Notes: generated by a model from the sequence alone, not told the origin. A stretch of 64,000 bases of DNA from Jeotgalicoccus coquinae (GCF_014207425.1 NZ_JACHFF010000001.1:952124-1016123), one strand, 5' to 3'. Shown: positions 1-8,794, numbered from the stretch's first letter. A program made the numbers and translations.

Positions 1-84
1 GTCACTTCCACAAGTACCCCAGAATTGGCCTCCCGGGTCATTGTCACTTCCACAAGTACCTGGGAATCGTTATGCCGGGTCATT
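1..84. repeat. 42-bp direct tandem repeat, two copies
   Basis: Two 42-bp units (1-42 and 43-84) begin with the same 18 bases, GTCACTTCCACAAGTACC, and end with the same CCGGGTCATT; the middle differs. The array may extend beyond the left edge of the window. It lies downstream of the small membrane protein gene and its terminator, so it is intergenic. Function unknown. Confidence 0.8.
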
Positions 85-122
85 GTGCTGCAAAATCCAA
101 TAACTCCCATCCCCGCACCAAA

Positions 123-157
123 CAAAAAAACAGCTGACAGATTATCTGTCAGCTGTT
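123..157 (-). terminator. Rho-independent terminator after the fem cluster and small membrane gene
   Basis: A perfect 13-bp inverted repeat (130-142 and 144-156, core CAGCTGACAG / CTGTCAGCTG) is followed on the minus strand by a T-run (the A-run at 123-130). It would end transcription coming from the minus-strand genes at 169-4223. Confidence 0.85.
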
Positions 158-168
158 CATCAGGTTAT

Positions 169-381
169 TTACATAAAGAATATATCAAACGTGCCCCTGA
201 GTAAGTAATACAATGCCATTATTTTCAACAGCGGTTTTAAATATGGTTTATTTTCTTCTTTATGGATTTTAATAACGCCGTACGCGATTATCGATGCAAA
301 TATGATGTACCAAAATACATAATGATTACTGAGAATACTGAGTACTAATCCAAGAAAATCAACTATTTCTCTCGCTATCAT
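169..381 (-). CDS. Small hypothetical membrane protein (70 aa)
   Basis: I do not recognise this protein. It has two hydrophobic stretches (about residues 5-35 and 48-69) separated by a short lysine/glutamate-rich loop, so it is probably a small two-helix membrane protein. The ATG at 379-381 is preceded by AGGAG about nine bases upstream, which supports it as a real gene. It lies 41 bp downstream of the third FemA/B-like gene and directly before a strong terminator, so it is probably the last gene of that transcript. Confidence 0.6.
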   Translation of the reverse strand: MIAREIVDFLGLVLSILSNHYVFWYIIFASIIAYGVIKIHKEENKPYLKPLLKIMALYYLLRGTFDIFFM

Positions 382-422
382 CCAATGGGGCTCCTAACCT
401 CGTTCCTCAGAAATCTATCTCT

Positions 423-1670
423 TTATATCTTTCCGAGTTTTTTCGCTATCGTATATACCGGTTTGTTGAAGACTTTGTCGAACGTCCCCGGCAGCTCTTC
501 GATATACGGTGTAAAGCCGCGTTTGAAGCGGTAAACGCCGTAGTCCTGTGCGTCTTCTGTAAAGTCGCCTGTCAGGCCGAAGAAGTTAAACCGCTTCACG
601 CCTAATTCCTGCGCCTTCTTGATCATTTCCCACGTCGCAAAGTTCGTGCCTTTAAAGAACGACAGTTCCGGATAGCTTCCGCTGAACAGGTACACCATTT
701 CATGGTTGTTGTAGTAATACATTCCTGCAGATAAGTCGAGCTCCGTACCGAATTCCGCTTTGAATTCTTCCATCTTCTGAATGCGCTTATCTTTACTCGC
801 AAGCTGTTCTTTATGTTCGTTCACACGTTTCTTCTCGCGCTTCGTCGCTGTGCCGTTCGCAGTTTTCTCTTCAATCTCTGCAATATTAGCGAGTTCCGCT
901 TCACGTTCTTCTTCGAGCTGAGCCAGATACTTGTCCACATTCACATGCGTCAGCACTAAAAACATACGGTCTTTTAACGTGTGCAGCAGATTTTTAATCT
1001 TCTCTGCCGGCACCGGGTCAAAGCCAATGCGTTCTTCGGTCTCTTTATATATATCGATAAACTTATCGTACTCATCTTCATCCAGCAGCTTTAACTCAAG
1101 CGGCATCGTTTCCGTCTGACGTGTATTGTAGCGCGTCGTCACATCCATCTGCTTTAAAATGGCATCGAGGGGTTTATCGACATCAATGACTGCCTGATAA
1201 CGGAGCAGCTCTTCTGTAATCAGTTCTGTCGTAAAGCCGTGATGGTTATAACCCAGATTCTCATACAGTGATACAATCTCCTGGTTATTACGCTCATCGT
1301 CTTCAACCACATTACCATCATGGTCCCGCATCTGATACACAGTATACGGCGAATGAATCATCTGCAGGGCACCGTTCTTCTTGGCGTACTTATCAATCTC
1401 TTCTAAAAAGAACTTCAATCGCTCATTAGAGAAATCACGCAGCAAAGGCCCCGTGTGTGATGTAAACAGTCTGAATTTCTTCAGTACGGATGTCGCACTT
1501 AACAGCGACACACCACCGAGTTCTTCCCCATCATATAACCCGAGCAGATGTGTTTCATTCACCTGTGAAATGTAATCGTAAAACATCTCATCATGGAAAT
1601 AGTGCATATGCCCGTCATAGGTCTGTACAAATAATCTAAATGCGTCTTCTGTTATTGGTTTTACTTCCAT
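423..1670 (-). CDS. FemA/FemB-family aminoacyltransferase, third paralogue
   Basis: Member of the Fem family, which adds amino acids from aminoacyl-tRNA to the peptide bridge of lipid-linked peptidoglycan precursors at the inner membrane face. At 415 aa it has the family length, a two-part acyltransferase (GNAT-like) fold, a charged coiled-coil arm at about residues 245-305 (many E/K with REAELANIAEIEEKT) and the C-terminal hallmark FFGLTGDFTEDAQDYGVYRF typical of FemA/FemB rather than FemX. It is 24 bp downstream of femB and likely cotranscribed. An AAAGG lies upstream of the ATG. Which residue it adds (Gly, Ser or Ala), or whether it acts as an immunity factor, cannot be told from sequence. 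Confidence 0.85.
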   Translation of the reverse strand: MEVKPITEDAFRLFVQTYDGHMHYFHDEMFYDYISQVNETHLLGLYDGEELGGVSLLSATSVLKKFRLFTSHTGPLLRDFSNERLKFFLEEIDKYAKKNGALQMIHSPYTVYQMRDHDGNVVEDDERNNQEIVSLYENLGYNHHGFTTELITEELLRYQAVIDVDKPLDAILKQMDVTTRYNTRQTETMPLELKLLDEDEYDKFIDIYKETEERIGFDPVPAEKIKNLLHTLKDRMFLVLTHVNVDKYLAQLEEEREAELANIAEIEEKTANGTATKREKKRVNEHKEQLASKDKRIQKMEEFKAEFGTELDLSAGMYYYNNHEMVYLFSGSYPELSFFKGTNFATWEMIKKAQELGVKRFNFFGLTGDFTEDAQDYGVYRFKRGFTPYIEELPGTFDKVFNKPVYTIAKKLGKI

Positions 1671-1694
1671 CGCTGGATCAAACCTTTCTGTCTT

Positions 1695-2957
1695 TTACTT
1701 ATTCAATCCAAGTTTTGCTTTTACTTTATAGACGTTGTGCTGGAATGGTGCAATGACTTTCACAAAGTCCCCGACCAGCTCTTCAATTTCTGCATTAAAT
1801 CCGCGTTTAAAACGATAAACACCATAGTCTTCCCCGTCTTCAGAGAAGTCTCCGCTCACCCCGTAGAAGTTATAGCGTGAAATGTTATGTTCGATACAAT
1901 ACTTCATCATCTCCAGGTGCATCTTATACGGTCCGACAAACTGCGGGTACTCAGATGTACTTGCGCCTGAGTTATATACAAGCTCATACGGTGTTTCGAA
2001 GTAAATGCCGGCAGCAAGATCCAGCACGTTGCCTTCTTTCTCATGAATGATGCGCGCCTCTTCAAGATCTCCCGTTAAGTTCGAAACCTGTTTTTCCATC
2101 TCTTTAATCTTGTTTAATGTCTTGTCATTCTTATTCTCTTTCGCCTGCATTGTCGTAAGACGCTGAGTCACATCATCCAGCTCTTTAGTCAGATTCGCCA
2201 CATACTTATCGAGTTCGATATAGGCGTAAGGAATGAGCACTTTATCGCCGTATGCTTTCTTAAAGCGTGAGAAGTAGCCCTTCGGATCCGGGTGAGTAAA
2301 GAAGCCCTGGCGTTCCGATGTATCGGCGTACAGCTTAACGAACTTATCGATTTCATCAACCTCTAAGAAACGCAGCTCCACACCGTACTTCTGCGCTTTT
2401 TTAATATTGCGCTTACGCTGGGAGTCAAATGACTTCACAAGTTCTTTCTCACTCTCAAACGGCGTCATATCCAGAACGCTCATCCAGCGTGCTTGTGACG
2501 TCTTAGAGTAACCGCGTGTAAATCCTTCATGACCGTAGCCAAGCGACCCCAGCAGCTCGATTAAGGCGTCCTGCGCCGGGTAATCTTCTTTCTCGACAAC
2601 ATCCTTATCATACTTCTTGTAAATCCAGTTTGGATCGACTTTAACGTAGGAACAGTTATTCTTCTTCAGGTATTCCGTTAACCCTTCAAAATAGAAACGC
2701 ACCAGCTCAAGATTATGGTAATCGAGTACCGGGCCGCGGTTCGAGTAATAGAAATATTTGCCCATGACTGTCGGCTGCAGTGTAAACAGACAAGCGGCAA
2801 CGACGTCCCCTGCATCATCCTTAACGCCGAGCAGTTTAACCGTTTCGCCGTTCATTTCACGGTTTGTTTTATTTTCCAGCATCTGGAAGAATGCCGCTTC
2901 ATGACCTTCCTCTATAAATGCCGCATATTCTTCATCAGTTAATTCTAAAAACTTCAT
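1695..2957 (-). CDS. femB: FemB, aminoacyltransferase of the peptidoglycan interpeptide bridge
   Basis: Closest to S. aureus FemB, which adds the fourth and fifth residues of the interpeptide bridge using glycyl-tRNA. The N-terminus (MKFLELTDEEY) matches FemB, followed by YYSNRGPVLDY, the FDSQRKRNIKKAQKYGV segment and the C-terminal NFYGVSGDFSEDGEDYGVYR motif. A K/E-rich coiled-coil arm lies at about residues 250-300. I place the start at the ATG at 2955-2957, three codons inside a possible GTG start, because it restores the conserved N-terminus and has GAGAG upstream. It follows femA by 15 bp in the same operon. Confidence 0.92.
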   Translation of the reverse strand: MKFLELTDEEYAAFIEEGHEAAFFQMLENKTNREMNGETVKLLGVKDDAGDVVAACLFTLQPTVMGKYFYYSNRGPVLDYHNLELVRFYFEGLTEYLKKNNCSYVKVDPNWIYKKYDKDVVEKEDYPAQDALIELLGSLGYGHEGFTRGYSKTSQARWMSVLDMTPFESEKELVKSFDSQRKRNIKKAQKYGVELRFLEVDEIDKFVKLYADTSERQGFFTHPDPKGYFSRFKKAYGDKVLIPYAYIELDKYVANLTKELDDVTQRLTTMQAKENKNDKTLNKIKEMEKQVSNLTGDLEEARIIHEKEGNVLDLAAGIYFETPYELVYNSGASTSEYPQFVGPYKMHLEMMKYCIEHNISRYNFYGVSGDFSEDGEDYGVYRFKRGFNAEIEELVGDFVKVIAPFQHNVYKVKAKLGLNK

Positions 2958-2972
2958 GCGATTCACTCTCTC

Positions 2973-4223
2973 TTATTTATTACGCAAATTGTTTAATGTG
3001 TTGTAGATTTTATATGCAGGACCATTAACCGGTTTGATAAAGTCCCCGATATATTCATTCACGACAGCGTTGAATCCTTTTTTAAACTGAATTACACCGT
3101 AGTCCTCAGCATTCTCAGTAAAGTCTCCGCTGATACCGTAGAAGTTGTACTGGTCGATACCCTGCTCCAGGGCGTACTGAATCATTGTCCACTGAATTAA
3201 GTAGCTTCCCGCAAAATGACGGAAGTCGTTATCCGTTCCGCCTGACAGGTAAGTCACTTCATGCGGCGTGACTATAAAGTAGGCACTCGACAACGGCAGT
3301 TCCTTGCCGTGAGTCTCGAGTAACTGTTTACCCTCCTGAAGCTTCGCATCGATGTTCGACACCTGCTCAGTCAGATTCACCACTTTGTTCTGATTCTTCA
3401 CGTTCTCCGGATCGCGCTCCAGGGCACGTTCTGCTTTCTCGAGATTCTTCGCCATCTTCTTTTTATCCTGTGCAATGGACGTATTGTAGTCTTCCAGGTC
3501 CACGTAGACCATCGGAATCATCACCTGATCTTTAAAGTAGCGTTTACGGTCAATATAGAAACTGTCATCTCTGTCGTAGAACGCCTTCATCTCAGACGTA
3601 TCCTTCATAAACTTGCGGAAAATATCAATATTATCGATATCCAGATACTTAATATGAAGACCATTCTTCTCCGCCTTTTTAATATTACGCTTACGGAGCG
3701 TGTCCATATCATCAAGCACTGTCTTCTTATCCTTACCGGCAAGATCCAGCACTGAATGCCAGCGAACCTGAACAATCGGATCAAAGCCGTTTTTAAATCC
3801 ATCATGGTGATAACCAAGAGACTTAAAGTTATCAAAGATATAATCGTTGTCCATACTCTCGATAATTTCACCCTCGTGATTCCGCTTATTAATGACTTCA
3901 TACGGGTCCACACGCAGGTACATGACTTTCTTCGGTTTTAAGAACTTCGTCAGCCCGTCAAAAAATGTTTTAAACACCAATTCGTCGCCGTAGTCGAGTA
4001 CCGGCCCGCGGTTCGTATATGCATATTTAAATACTTTCATCACAGGCGTCAGCGTCACAAGGCACGCCGCTTTAACCGCGTCGCCGTCTTTGACCCCGAC
4101 TAAGTAGGTCTCAATACCGCTGTCAGTTTTTAATTTGTAGTTTTGTTCCGTCTGGGTAAAATGACTGAAATGTTTCCCTGTATAGTCATTGAATTCTTCC
4201 AGTGTTAACTCTGTAAATTGCAT
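2973..4223 (-). CDS. femA: FemA, aminoacyltransferase of the peptidoglycan interpeptide bridge
   Basis: Orthologue of S. aureus FemA, which adds bridge residues two and three to lipid II from glycyl-tRNA. Recognisable segments are SHFTQT near the N-terminus, VMKVFKYAYTNRGPVLDY, LRKRNIKKAEKNGLHIKYL, the basic coiled-coil arm (about residues 240-290) and NFYGISGDFTENAEDYGVIQ followed by FKKGFNAVVNEYIGDFIKP. The start is the ATG at 4221-4223, seven codons inside the longest frame, because it has GGGAG at correct spacing and matches the MKFTNLT start of FemA. First gene of the fem cluster. Confidence 0.95.
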   Translation of the reverse strand: MQFTELTLEEFNDYTGKHFSHFTQTEQNYKLKTDSGIETYLVGVKDGDAVKAACLVTLTPVMKVFKYAYTNRGPVLDYGDELVFKTFFDGLTKFLKPKKVMYLRVDPYEVINKRNHEGEIIESMDNDYIFDNFKSLGYHHDGFKNGFDPIVQVRWHSVLDLAGKDKKTVLDDMDTLRKRNIKKAEKNGLHIKYLDIDNIDIFRKFMKDTSEMKAFYDRDDSFYIDRKRYFKDQVMIPMVYVDLEDYNTSIAQDKKKMAKNLEKAERALERDPENVKNQNKVVNLTEQVSNIDAKLQEGKQLLETHGKELPLSSAYFIVTPHEVTYLSGGTDNDFRHFAGSYLIQWTMIQYALEQGIDQYNFYGISGDFTENAEDYGVIQFKKGFNAVVNEYIGDFIKPVNGPAYKIYNTLNNLRNK

Positions 4224-4398
4224 AATGGCACTCCCGTTCATCAATTCTCAATCTCTAACATAGTAACAGATTTCAGCGTGTGTTTCATCTAATTACATAG
4301 ACGTATCGGCACCAATTCAAACTAAATTCTTTTAAAAGATAAAATTCTCATCACCGGCGCGGGGATGCCTGGTGCGGGATTGGACTTCGCCCGCGCTG

Positions 4399-4676
4399 GA
4401 GGACGACGGCCAATCCCTGTAGTATCCGAAGGACCTTTAAAGTACTATGTGCAAGTCCCGTCGTATTTGAAACCATGTTGAAGTACGACGCCGAAATGAC
4501 AACGTACTCCAAGCCGCTCTCGAATACGACGGCAAAACACCGTCGTCGGCCAAGCTCTCTTAAAAGACGACAGTGTTTTGCCGTCGTACTCAAAGCTCCA
4601 TTGAAATACGACACGCATTCATCGTCGTATTTCAGGGCCGGCTAAAGTACGACGGTGCTCCGGTGTAGTATTCAAA
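4399..4676. repeat. Array of seven diverged 41-bp palindromic repeats (family B)
   Basis: Seven units begin at 4399, 4439, 4481, 4522, 4563, 4604 and 4645; the last five are exactly 41 bp apart. Each contains a short inverted repeat of the form ATACGAC(G/A) followed by (C)GTCGTA(C/T)T about ten bases later, then a variable 15-20 bases. The same family, much better conserved, recurs at 54478-54882. Open frames seen across this stretch come from the repeats and are not genes. Confidence 0.85.
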
Positions 4677-4699
4677 ATTATTATCTTCCTGAGATTTGG

Positions 4700-4736
4700 T
4701 TATAAAAATCGCAGCCAAAATAAATTAGCCGCGATT
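4700..4736 (-). terminator. Terminator of the broken antitoxin gene
   Basis: On the minus strand AATCGCGGC pairs with GCTGCGATT across a loop of about twelve bases and is followed by TTTTTAT. It overlaps the original stop codon of the pseudogene at 4725-4895. Confidence 0.6.
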
Positions 4737-4895
4737 ATCGTTAAATGCTATTTGTCGAATGCGTTCGTTAGTAATCTCCTTATTGGAGTTAATCACATCA
4801 AGTATTAATTTTTGCTGTTCTTTTTAGAGCTTTATACCTTCGAACTCTAAATTCTTAACGACTTGTTTATGGATTTCAGATTCAATAGTTATCAT
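4725..4895 (-). pseudogene. Broken VbhA-like antitoxin gene (57 codons, internal TAA)
   Basis: The ATG at 4893-4895 has a strong Shine-Dalgarno (GGGAGG, eight to nine bases upstream). The frame reads MITIESEIHKQVVKNLEFEG, IKL, then TAA, then KEQQKLILDVINSNKEITN and on to a second TAA at 4725-4727. The part after the stop stays open and protein-like, so this is one small gene cut by a nonsense codon at codon 24. Its layout (N-terminal helix, an NxxxEG element like the (S/T)xxxEG motif of Fic inhibitors, then a helical tail with EITNERI) resembles VbhA-type antitoxins of Fic toxins. No Fic gene (HPFxxGNGR) is seen next to it. Orphan remnant; family assignment is inference. Confidence 0.6.
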
Positions 4896-4943
4896 ATAAG
4901 CCGCCTCCCGGCCTCTCTATTATATCACTTTCATATCCATAAA

Positions 4944-4995
4944 ATTCGCCTATATAGGCGAATCAATTTATTCAATTCGCCTTTTAAAGCGAATT
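4944..4995 (+). promoter_or_regulatory. Two palindromic operator candidates upstream of the SatD-like gene
   Basis: A perfect 20-bp palindrome, ATTCGCCTATATAGGCGAAT (4944-4963), is followed 31 bp later centre to centre by a near-palindrome at 4974-4995 (AATTCGCC and AGCGAATT around an A/T core). Both have the form TTCGC(Y)-A/T-(R)GCGAA. The 31-bp spacing puts them on the same helical face. An A/T-rich -10-like TTATACAAT follows at about 4998-5006. Likely binding sites for the helix-turn-helix protein encoded just downstream (autoregulation, inferred). Confidence 0.6.
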
Positions 4996-5044
4996 ATTAT
5001 ACAATATAGCTATTATATTAAAGGAGCTGATTCTCATAATATCC

Positions 5045-5638
5045 ATGCTGATTTTGGATGTGTCGAACAGTACTAAGGCACCGCCTGAGATATACAACCA
5101 TCTCTCTCATATAGAACGTAAGCTGCGGGATTTAAACTCAGATGAGAATAAATTATATATGAATTACCGTATGGGCGAAGAGTTGTTTATTTTATCATCA
5201 CAGCCGCATTACACTATTCTGTTAGCGTTTTATGCGAAATCATTATGGCCTGCTTCGGACTTCCCGTTAAAATGCAGCTTCCATACTGTGGATGACTCTT
5301 ACCCTGAATACAATCCGGATCGCTGGGATCATCCTTCCATAAAAGCAGTAAGAGAATCGCTTCAAACGATTAAAAAATCGAAAGTACAGGATTTTTCAAG
5401 TCCGGATATGCCGAAGGGCATCGAAATTGCGTTAATGTATGCAACTGATATTTTTAGAACCGTGACCCCGCTGCAGCAGGAAGTCATGCAGTACTATTTA
5501 ACAGGTATTACTCAGAAAGAAATCGCAAAACTGACAAAACGATCTGTGTCGACCATTTCGAAACATGTCCATGCTTCCCGTGTCAAACAGCTGACGGAAA
5601 TTATTGATTACGTCAGCGAACAATACGAACTGAACTAA
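5045..5638 (+). CDS. SatD-family-like protein with C-terminal helix-turn-helix
   Basis: 197 aa. The N-terminal part (LILDVSNSTKAPPEIYNHL, then YRMGEELFIL) resembles the SatD family, small cytosolic proteins of unknown biochemical role. The C-terminus (about residues 140-185) is a sigma-like/LuxR-like helix-turn-helix: TPLQQEVMQYYLTGITQKEI followed by AKLTKRSVSTISKHVHASR. Likely a DNA-binding regulator. The best ribosome-binding site, AAGGAG at 5021-5026, is 18 bases from the first ATG (5045), too far; in-frame ATA (5036) or ATT (5030) codons lie nearer, so translation may begin at a rare start. It stands alone between the palindromes and a terminator. Family call moderately sure. Confidence 0.7.
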   Translation: MLILDVSNSTKAPPEIYNHLSHIERKLRDLNSDENKLYMNYRMGEELFILSSQPHYTILLAFYAKSLWPASDFPLKCSFHTVDDSYPEYNPDRWDHPSIKAVRESLQTIKKSKVQDFSSPDMPKGIEIALMYATDIFRTVTPLQQEVMQYYLTGITQKEIAKLTKRSVSTISKHVHASRVKQLTEIIDYVSEQYELN

Positions 5639-5677
5639 AAGTGATAAGTGATGATTAATCGCTTATCACTTTTTTTG
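5639..5677 (+). terminator. Terminator of the SatD-like gene
   Basis: Perfect 10-bp stem AAGTGATAAG / CTTATCACTT (5639-5648 and 5662-5671) followed by a run of T. Confidence 0.9.
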
Positions 5678-5698
5678 AAAACTCATTATAGTATCCAC

Positions 5699-5748
5699 TT
5701 GAATAACAAGATAAAACCCTCTACAATTACAATCAAGTAAATATTTGA
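5699..5748 (+). promoter_or_regulatory. cadCA promoter and CadC operator
   Basis: Consensus-like sigma-A promoter TTGAAT (5699-5704), 17-bp spacer, TACAAT (5722-5727). Just downstream, TCAAGTAAATATTTGA (5733-5748) is an imperfect palindrome closely matching the CadC operator known from plasmid pI258 (TCAAATAAATATTTGA core). CadC bound there would block cadCA transcription until Cd(II), Pb(II) or Zn(II) releases it. Confidence 0.85.
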
Positions 5749-5763
5749 ATATAGAGGTGGACC

Positions 5764-6132
5764 ATGACTAATAAAAACGTATGTGAAGTGTTCTGCTACG
5801 ACGAAGATAAGGTAGAGAGACTTCAGAAAGAAATAGAAGCTGTCGACATCATGGGTATGTCGCAAATACTGAAAGCCATTGCGGATAAGAACAGAGCAAA
5901 GATTACATATATCCTCTGTCAAGATGATGAGTTATGCGTATGTGATATTGCATTGATACTGGATATCACGATCGCGAATACATCCCATCACCTGCGCACC
6001 TTATATAAAGAAGGTATCGTGACGTCACGTAAAGAAGGCAAGCTGGTGTTCTACTCGCTGAAAGATCCGAATATTAAACAGCTGATCACCTTTGCACTCA
6101 TGTCCGGGGAAAGAGTGACGGCCAATGTCTGA
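5764..6132 (+). CDS. cadC: CadC, ArsR/SmtB-family metal-responsive repressor
   Basis: 122 aa, the usual CadC length. Winged helix-turn-helix repressor of the cadmium operon, released from DNA by Cd(II)/Pb(II)/Zn(II). The four metal-sensing cysteines of pI258 CadC are all present at the same residue numbers: C7, C11, C58 and C60 (in ELCVCDIA). The recognition helix region reads [26 protein letters not shown] precedes the ATG. It overlaps cadA by 8 bp, so the two are translationally coupled. Confidence 0.96.
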   Translation: MTNKNVCEVFCYDEDKVERLQKEIEAVDIMGMSQILKAIADKNRAKITYILCQDDELCVCDIALILDITIANTSHHLRTLYKEGIVTSRKEGKLVFYSLKDPNIKQLITFALMSGERVTANV

Positions 6133-8281
6133 AGCGGATAAAACAGTTTACCGTGTACAAGGCTTTTCATGTGCCAACTGTGCGGGCAAGTTTGAAAGTA
6201 ATGTCCAGAAACTCCCTGCAGTTCACGATGCTAAAGTAAACTTCGGTGCATCAAAGATTTCGGTATACGGTACAGCAACCATAGACGAACTGGAACAGGC
6301 AGGCGCATTTGAGAACCTTAAAGTGACTCCGGAAACTAAAAAAGGAGTCACAAGTCAAAACTCAGAGGATAAAAAAGAAGTAGATCCTTTCTATAAAAAA
6401 CACAGCACACTCCTCTACTCCATTCTTTTAATTGCCTTCGGTTTTATCTCCATGGCAGTCAATGGCAACGATAATATTTTAACGCCGCTGTTGTTTATCG
6501 CGTCCATGCTGATCGGCGGCAGCAATATGCTGAAAACAGGATTAATCAATTTAACGAAACTGGATTTTGATATGAGAACGCTGATGACTGTTGCGGTTAT
6601 CGGTGGTGTCTTAATCGGCGAATGGGCGGAAGTTGCGATTGTTGTCGTGTTATTCGCTATCAGTGAAGCACTCGAACGTTTTTCCATGGAACGTGCCAGA
6701 AAATCCATTAGTTCATTAATGGATATCATGCCGAAAGAAGCACTGATCAGAAGAAACGGCCACGCGCAGTTAATCCATGTCGACGACATCCAGGTGAATG
6801 ACGTGATGATTGTAAAACCAGGTCAGAAGATTGCGATGGACGGAATCATTACATCCGGGCACTCTTCAGTCAATCAGGCCGCCATTACAGGTGAATCACT
6901 GCCTGTAGAAAAATCGAATAACGATGAAGTGTTCGCAGGAACACTCAACGAAGAAGGTTTCCTTGAAGTTAAAATTACGAAACTGATTGAAGACACAACG
7001 ATTTCAAAGATCATCCACCTTGTAGAAGAAGCACAGGGAGAACGTGCACCGGCGCAAGCCTTTGTCGATAAGTTCGCGAAGTACTATACACCGGCTATAA
7101 TGGTCATTGCACTATTGGTCGCGATTGTTCCTCCACTATTCTTTAATGCAGAATGGTCGACCTGGGTGTATCAGGGACTGGCTGTACTTGTTGTCGGCTG
7201 TCCATGTGCATTAGTAATTTCTACACCGATATCCATCGTTTCTGCGATTGGTAATGCGGCAAAACACGGGGTTTTAATTAAAGGCGGTATTCATCTTGAA
7301 GAAATGGGCGGCTTAAAAGCCATCGCATTTGATAAGACAGGTACGCTGACTAAGGGTGTCCCTATATTAACGGACTACGAAATCTTAAACAGCGAAACAA
7401 ACAAAACTGAACTGATGTCAATCATCAGCGCACTGGAAAACCGTTCGCAGCATCCGCTGGCTTCAGCAATTATCAACAAAGCCGACCACATGAATGCGGA
7501 TTATACTAATATAGTAATCCATAACTTCTCTTCCATTACAGGACGAGGCATTCAGGGTGATATTAATAACGAAACATATTACATCGGCAGCCCGGCTTTA
7601 TTCACAGAATTAGACACACCAAACTTCACGACAGACGTTCACCATAAAGTAAAAACACTTCAGGAACAGGGTAAAACGGTCATGCTTGCAGGTACAAACA
7701 GTAAAGTACTCGCACTGATCGCAGTGGCGGATGAAGTCCGCGAGACGAGTAAACGGGTGATTCAGAAACTGCATGAAGCAGGCATCGATAAGACTGTCAT
7801 ACTGACGGGTGATAACCACAGTACAGCGAAAGCAATATCAGAGCATGTTGGTGTAACGGATGTTCAGTCAGAGCTTATGCCGGAAGATAAATTGAATGTC
7901 ATTAATAAACTTAAAAAACAGTATAAACATGTGGGTATGGTTGGCGACGGTGTGAACGATGCGCCTGCTTTAGCCGCTTCAACGGTTGGTATTGCGATGG
8001 GCGGTGCCGGTACAGATACGGCTCTGGAAACCGCAGATGTTGCTTTAATGGGAGACGATTTGCGTAAGCTGCCTTTCACTGTGAAGCTGAGCAGGAAGAC
8101 ACTCAATATTATTAAAGCGAATATTACGTTCGCCATTGCGATTAAAGTTCTTGCCCTCTTCTTAGTTATCCCGGGATGGCTGACACTGTGGATTGCGATA
8201 TTATCCGATATGGGCGCAACGATATTAGTAGCATTGAACAGTCTGAGACTGATGAAAGTGAAAGACGAAGAAATTGAATAG
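6125..8281 (+). CDS. cadA: CadA, cadmium/zinc/lead-exporting P1B-type ATPase
   Basis: 718 aa. Membrane pump that exports Cd(II), Zn(II) and Pb(II) with ATP. One N-terminal heavy-metal-associated domain ([12 protein letters not shown]16 and C19), then eight predicted membrane helices, the A-domain TGES motif, the ion-channel motif CPC in [11 protein letters not shown] (about residue 358), the phosphorylation motif DKTGTLT (about 403), HP in SQHPLASA and the hinge GDGVNDAP (about 606). All key residues are intact. The start overlaps cadC. Chromosomal location here; CadA is often carried by mobile elements, but no transposase or terminal repeats are visible beside it. Confidence 0.97.
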   Translation: MSEADKTVYRVQGFSCANCAGKFESNVQKLPAVHDAKVNFGASKISVYGTATIDELEQAGAFENLKVTPETKKGVTSQNSEDKKEVDPFYKKHSTLLYSILLIAFGFISMAVNGNDNILTPLLFIASMLIGGSNMLKTGLINLTKLDFDMRTLMTVAVIGGVLIGEWAEVAIVVVLFAISEALERFSMERARKSISSLMDIMPKEALIRRNGHAQLIHVDDIQVNDVMIVKPGQKIAMDGIITSGHSSVNQAAITGESLPVEKSNNDEVFAGTLNEEGFLEVKITKLIEDTTISKIIHLVEEAQGERAPAQAFVDKFAKYYTPAIMVIALLVAIVPPLFFNAEWSTWVYQGLAVLVVGCPCALVISTPISIVSAIGNAAKHGVLIKGGIHLEEMGGLKAIAFDKTGTLTKGVPILTDYEILNSETNKTELMSIISALENRSQHPLASAIINKADHMNADYTNIVIHNFSSITGRGIQGDINNETYYIGSPALFTELDTPNFTTDVHHKVKTLQEQGKTVMLAGTNSKVLALIAVADEVRETSKRVIQKLHEAGIDKTVILTGDNHSTAKAISEHVGVTDVQSELMPEDKLNVINKLKKQYKHVGMVGDGVNDAPALAASTVGIAMGGAGTDTALETADVALMGDDLRKLPFTVKLSRKTLNIIKANITFAIAIKVLALFLVIPGWLTLWIAILSDMGATILVALNSLRLMKVKDEEIE

Positions 8282-8293
8282 ATTATAAACAAA

Positions 8294-8329
8294 AAAGACG
8301 CTGTCAGAAAAATCCGGCAGCGTCTTTCT
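8294..8329 (+). terminator. Terminator of cadCA
   Basis: Stem AAAGACGCTG / CAGCGTCTTT (8294-8303 and 8318-8327) immediately after cadA. Confidence 0.85.
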
Positions 8330-8421
8330 ATGAAATTGATTACAAATATTTTTATTATTCATTAACTTTGTGTTGTATTGGGTATATAGTAAGTATTAAA
8401 AAATTTTGAGGGGGACTTTTA

Positions 8422-8769
8422 ATGAGTTTAAAGAAATTGTTAATGGTCAGCGGTCTTTCCATGGTGCTCGTTCTCGGCGCTTGCGGCAATGGCGAAGAAG
8501 ATGGGTCGGAAGAGCCTGCAACAGAAGAAGACAGCAGCGCTTCAAGTGGTGATGCCGATGCTGAAGGTATCGCACAGAGCTCTTGTGCATCGTGTCACGG
8601 CTCAGACTTCTCAGGCGGTGCAGGTCCGGCGCTTGCAGGTATGAGTCTCAGCGAAGATGATTTCAATGAAATTGTAAGAAACGGTCAGGGACAGATGCCT
8701 GCTTTCAGTGAAGATCAAATCAACGATGAAGAGCTCTCTGCACTTCACACTTACTTCAGCGAACAGTAA
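8422..8769 (+). CDS. c-type cytochrome lipoprotein (cytochrome c-551-like)
   Basis: 115 aa. A lipoprotein signal peptide ends in LVLGAC, so C21 is the lipidated residue and the protein is anchored outside the membrane. After an acidic, Ser/Glu-rich linker comes a single class I cytochrome domain: heme-binding CASCH (residues 55-59) and the axial methionine in GQMPAF (M92). Role: one-electron carrier between membrane dehydrogenases or the bc complex and an oxidase. Strong GAGGGGG ribosome-binding site. A second cytochrome with nearly the same domain but a membrane-helix anchor is at 56555-57064. Monocistronic, with its own terminator. Confidence 0.93.
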   Translation: MSLKKLLMVSGLSMVLVLGACGNGEEDGSEEPATEEDSSASSGDADAEGIAQSSCASCHGSDFSGGAGPALAGMSLSEDDFNEIVRNGQGQMPAFSEDQINDEELSALHTYFSEQ

Positions 8770-8794
8770 AAGAAAGACCGTCCTTTGATATGTT

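Noticed and set aside
423-1670. Third Fem gene as FemX/FmhB
   Set aside because: Its C-terminal motif (FFGLTGDFTEDAQDYG) and overall pattern are of the FemA/FemB type; FemX has a different DFGGTDNDPDKDSEHYG-like end.
4351-4614. Open frame of 87 codons on the minus strand
   Set aside because: Lies inside the family B repeats, without ribosome-binding site or protein-like composition.
8375-8390. Sigma-B-like -10 (GGGTAT) before the cytochrome gene
   Set aside because: The expected GTTTAA element at the right distance is only a poor match (CATTAA), so a sigma-B promoter is not supported.
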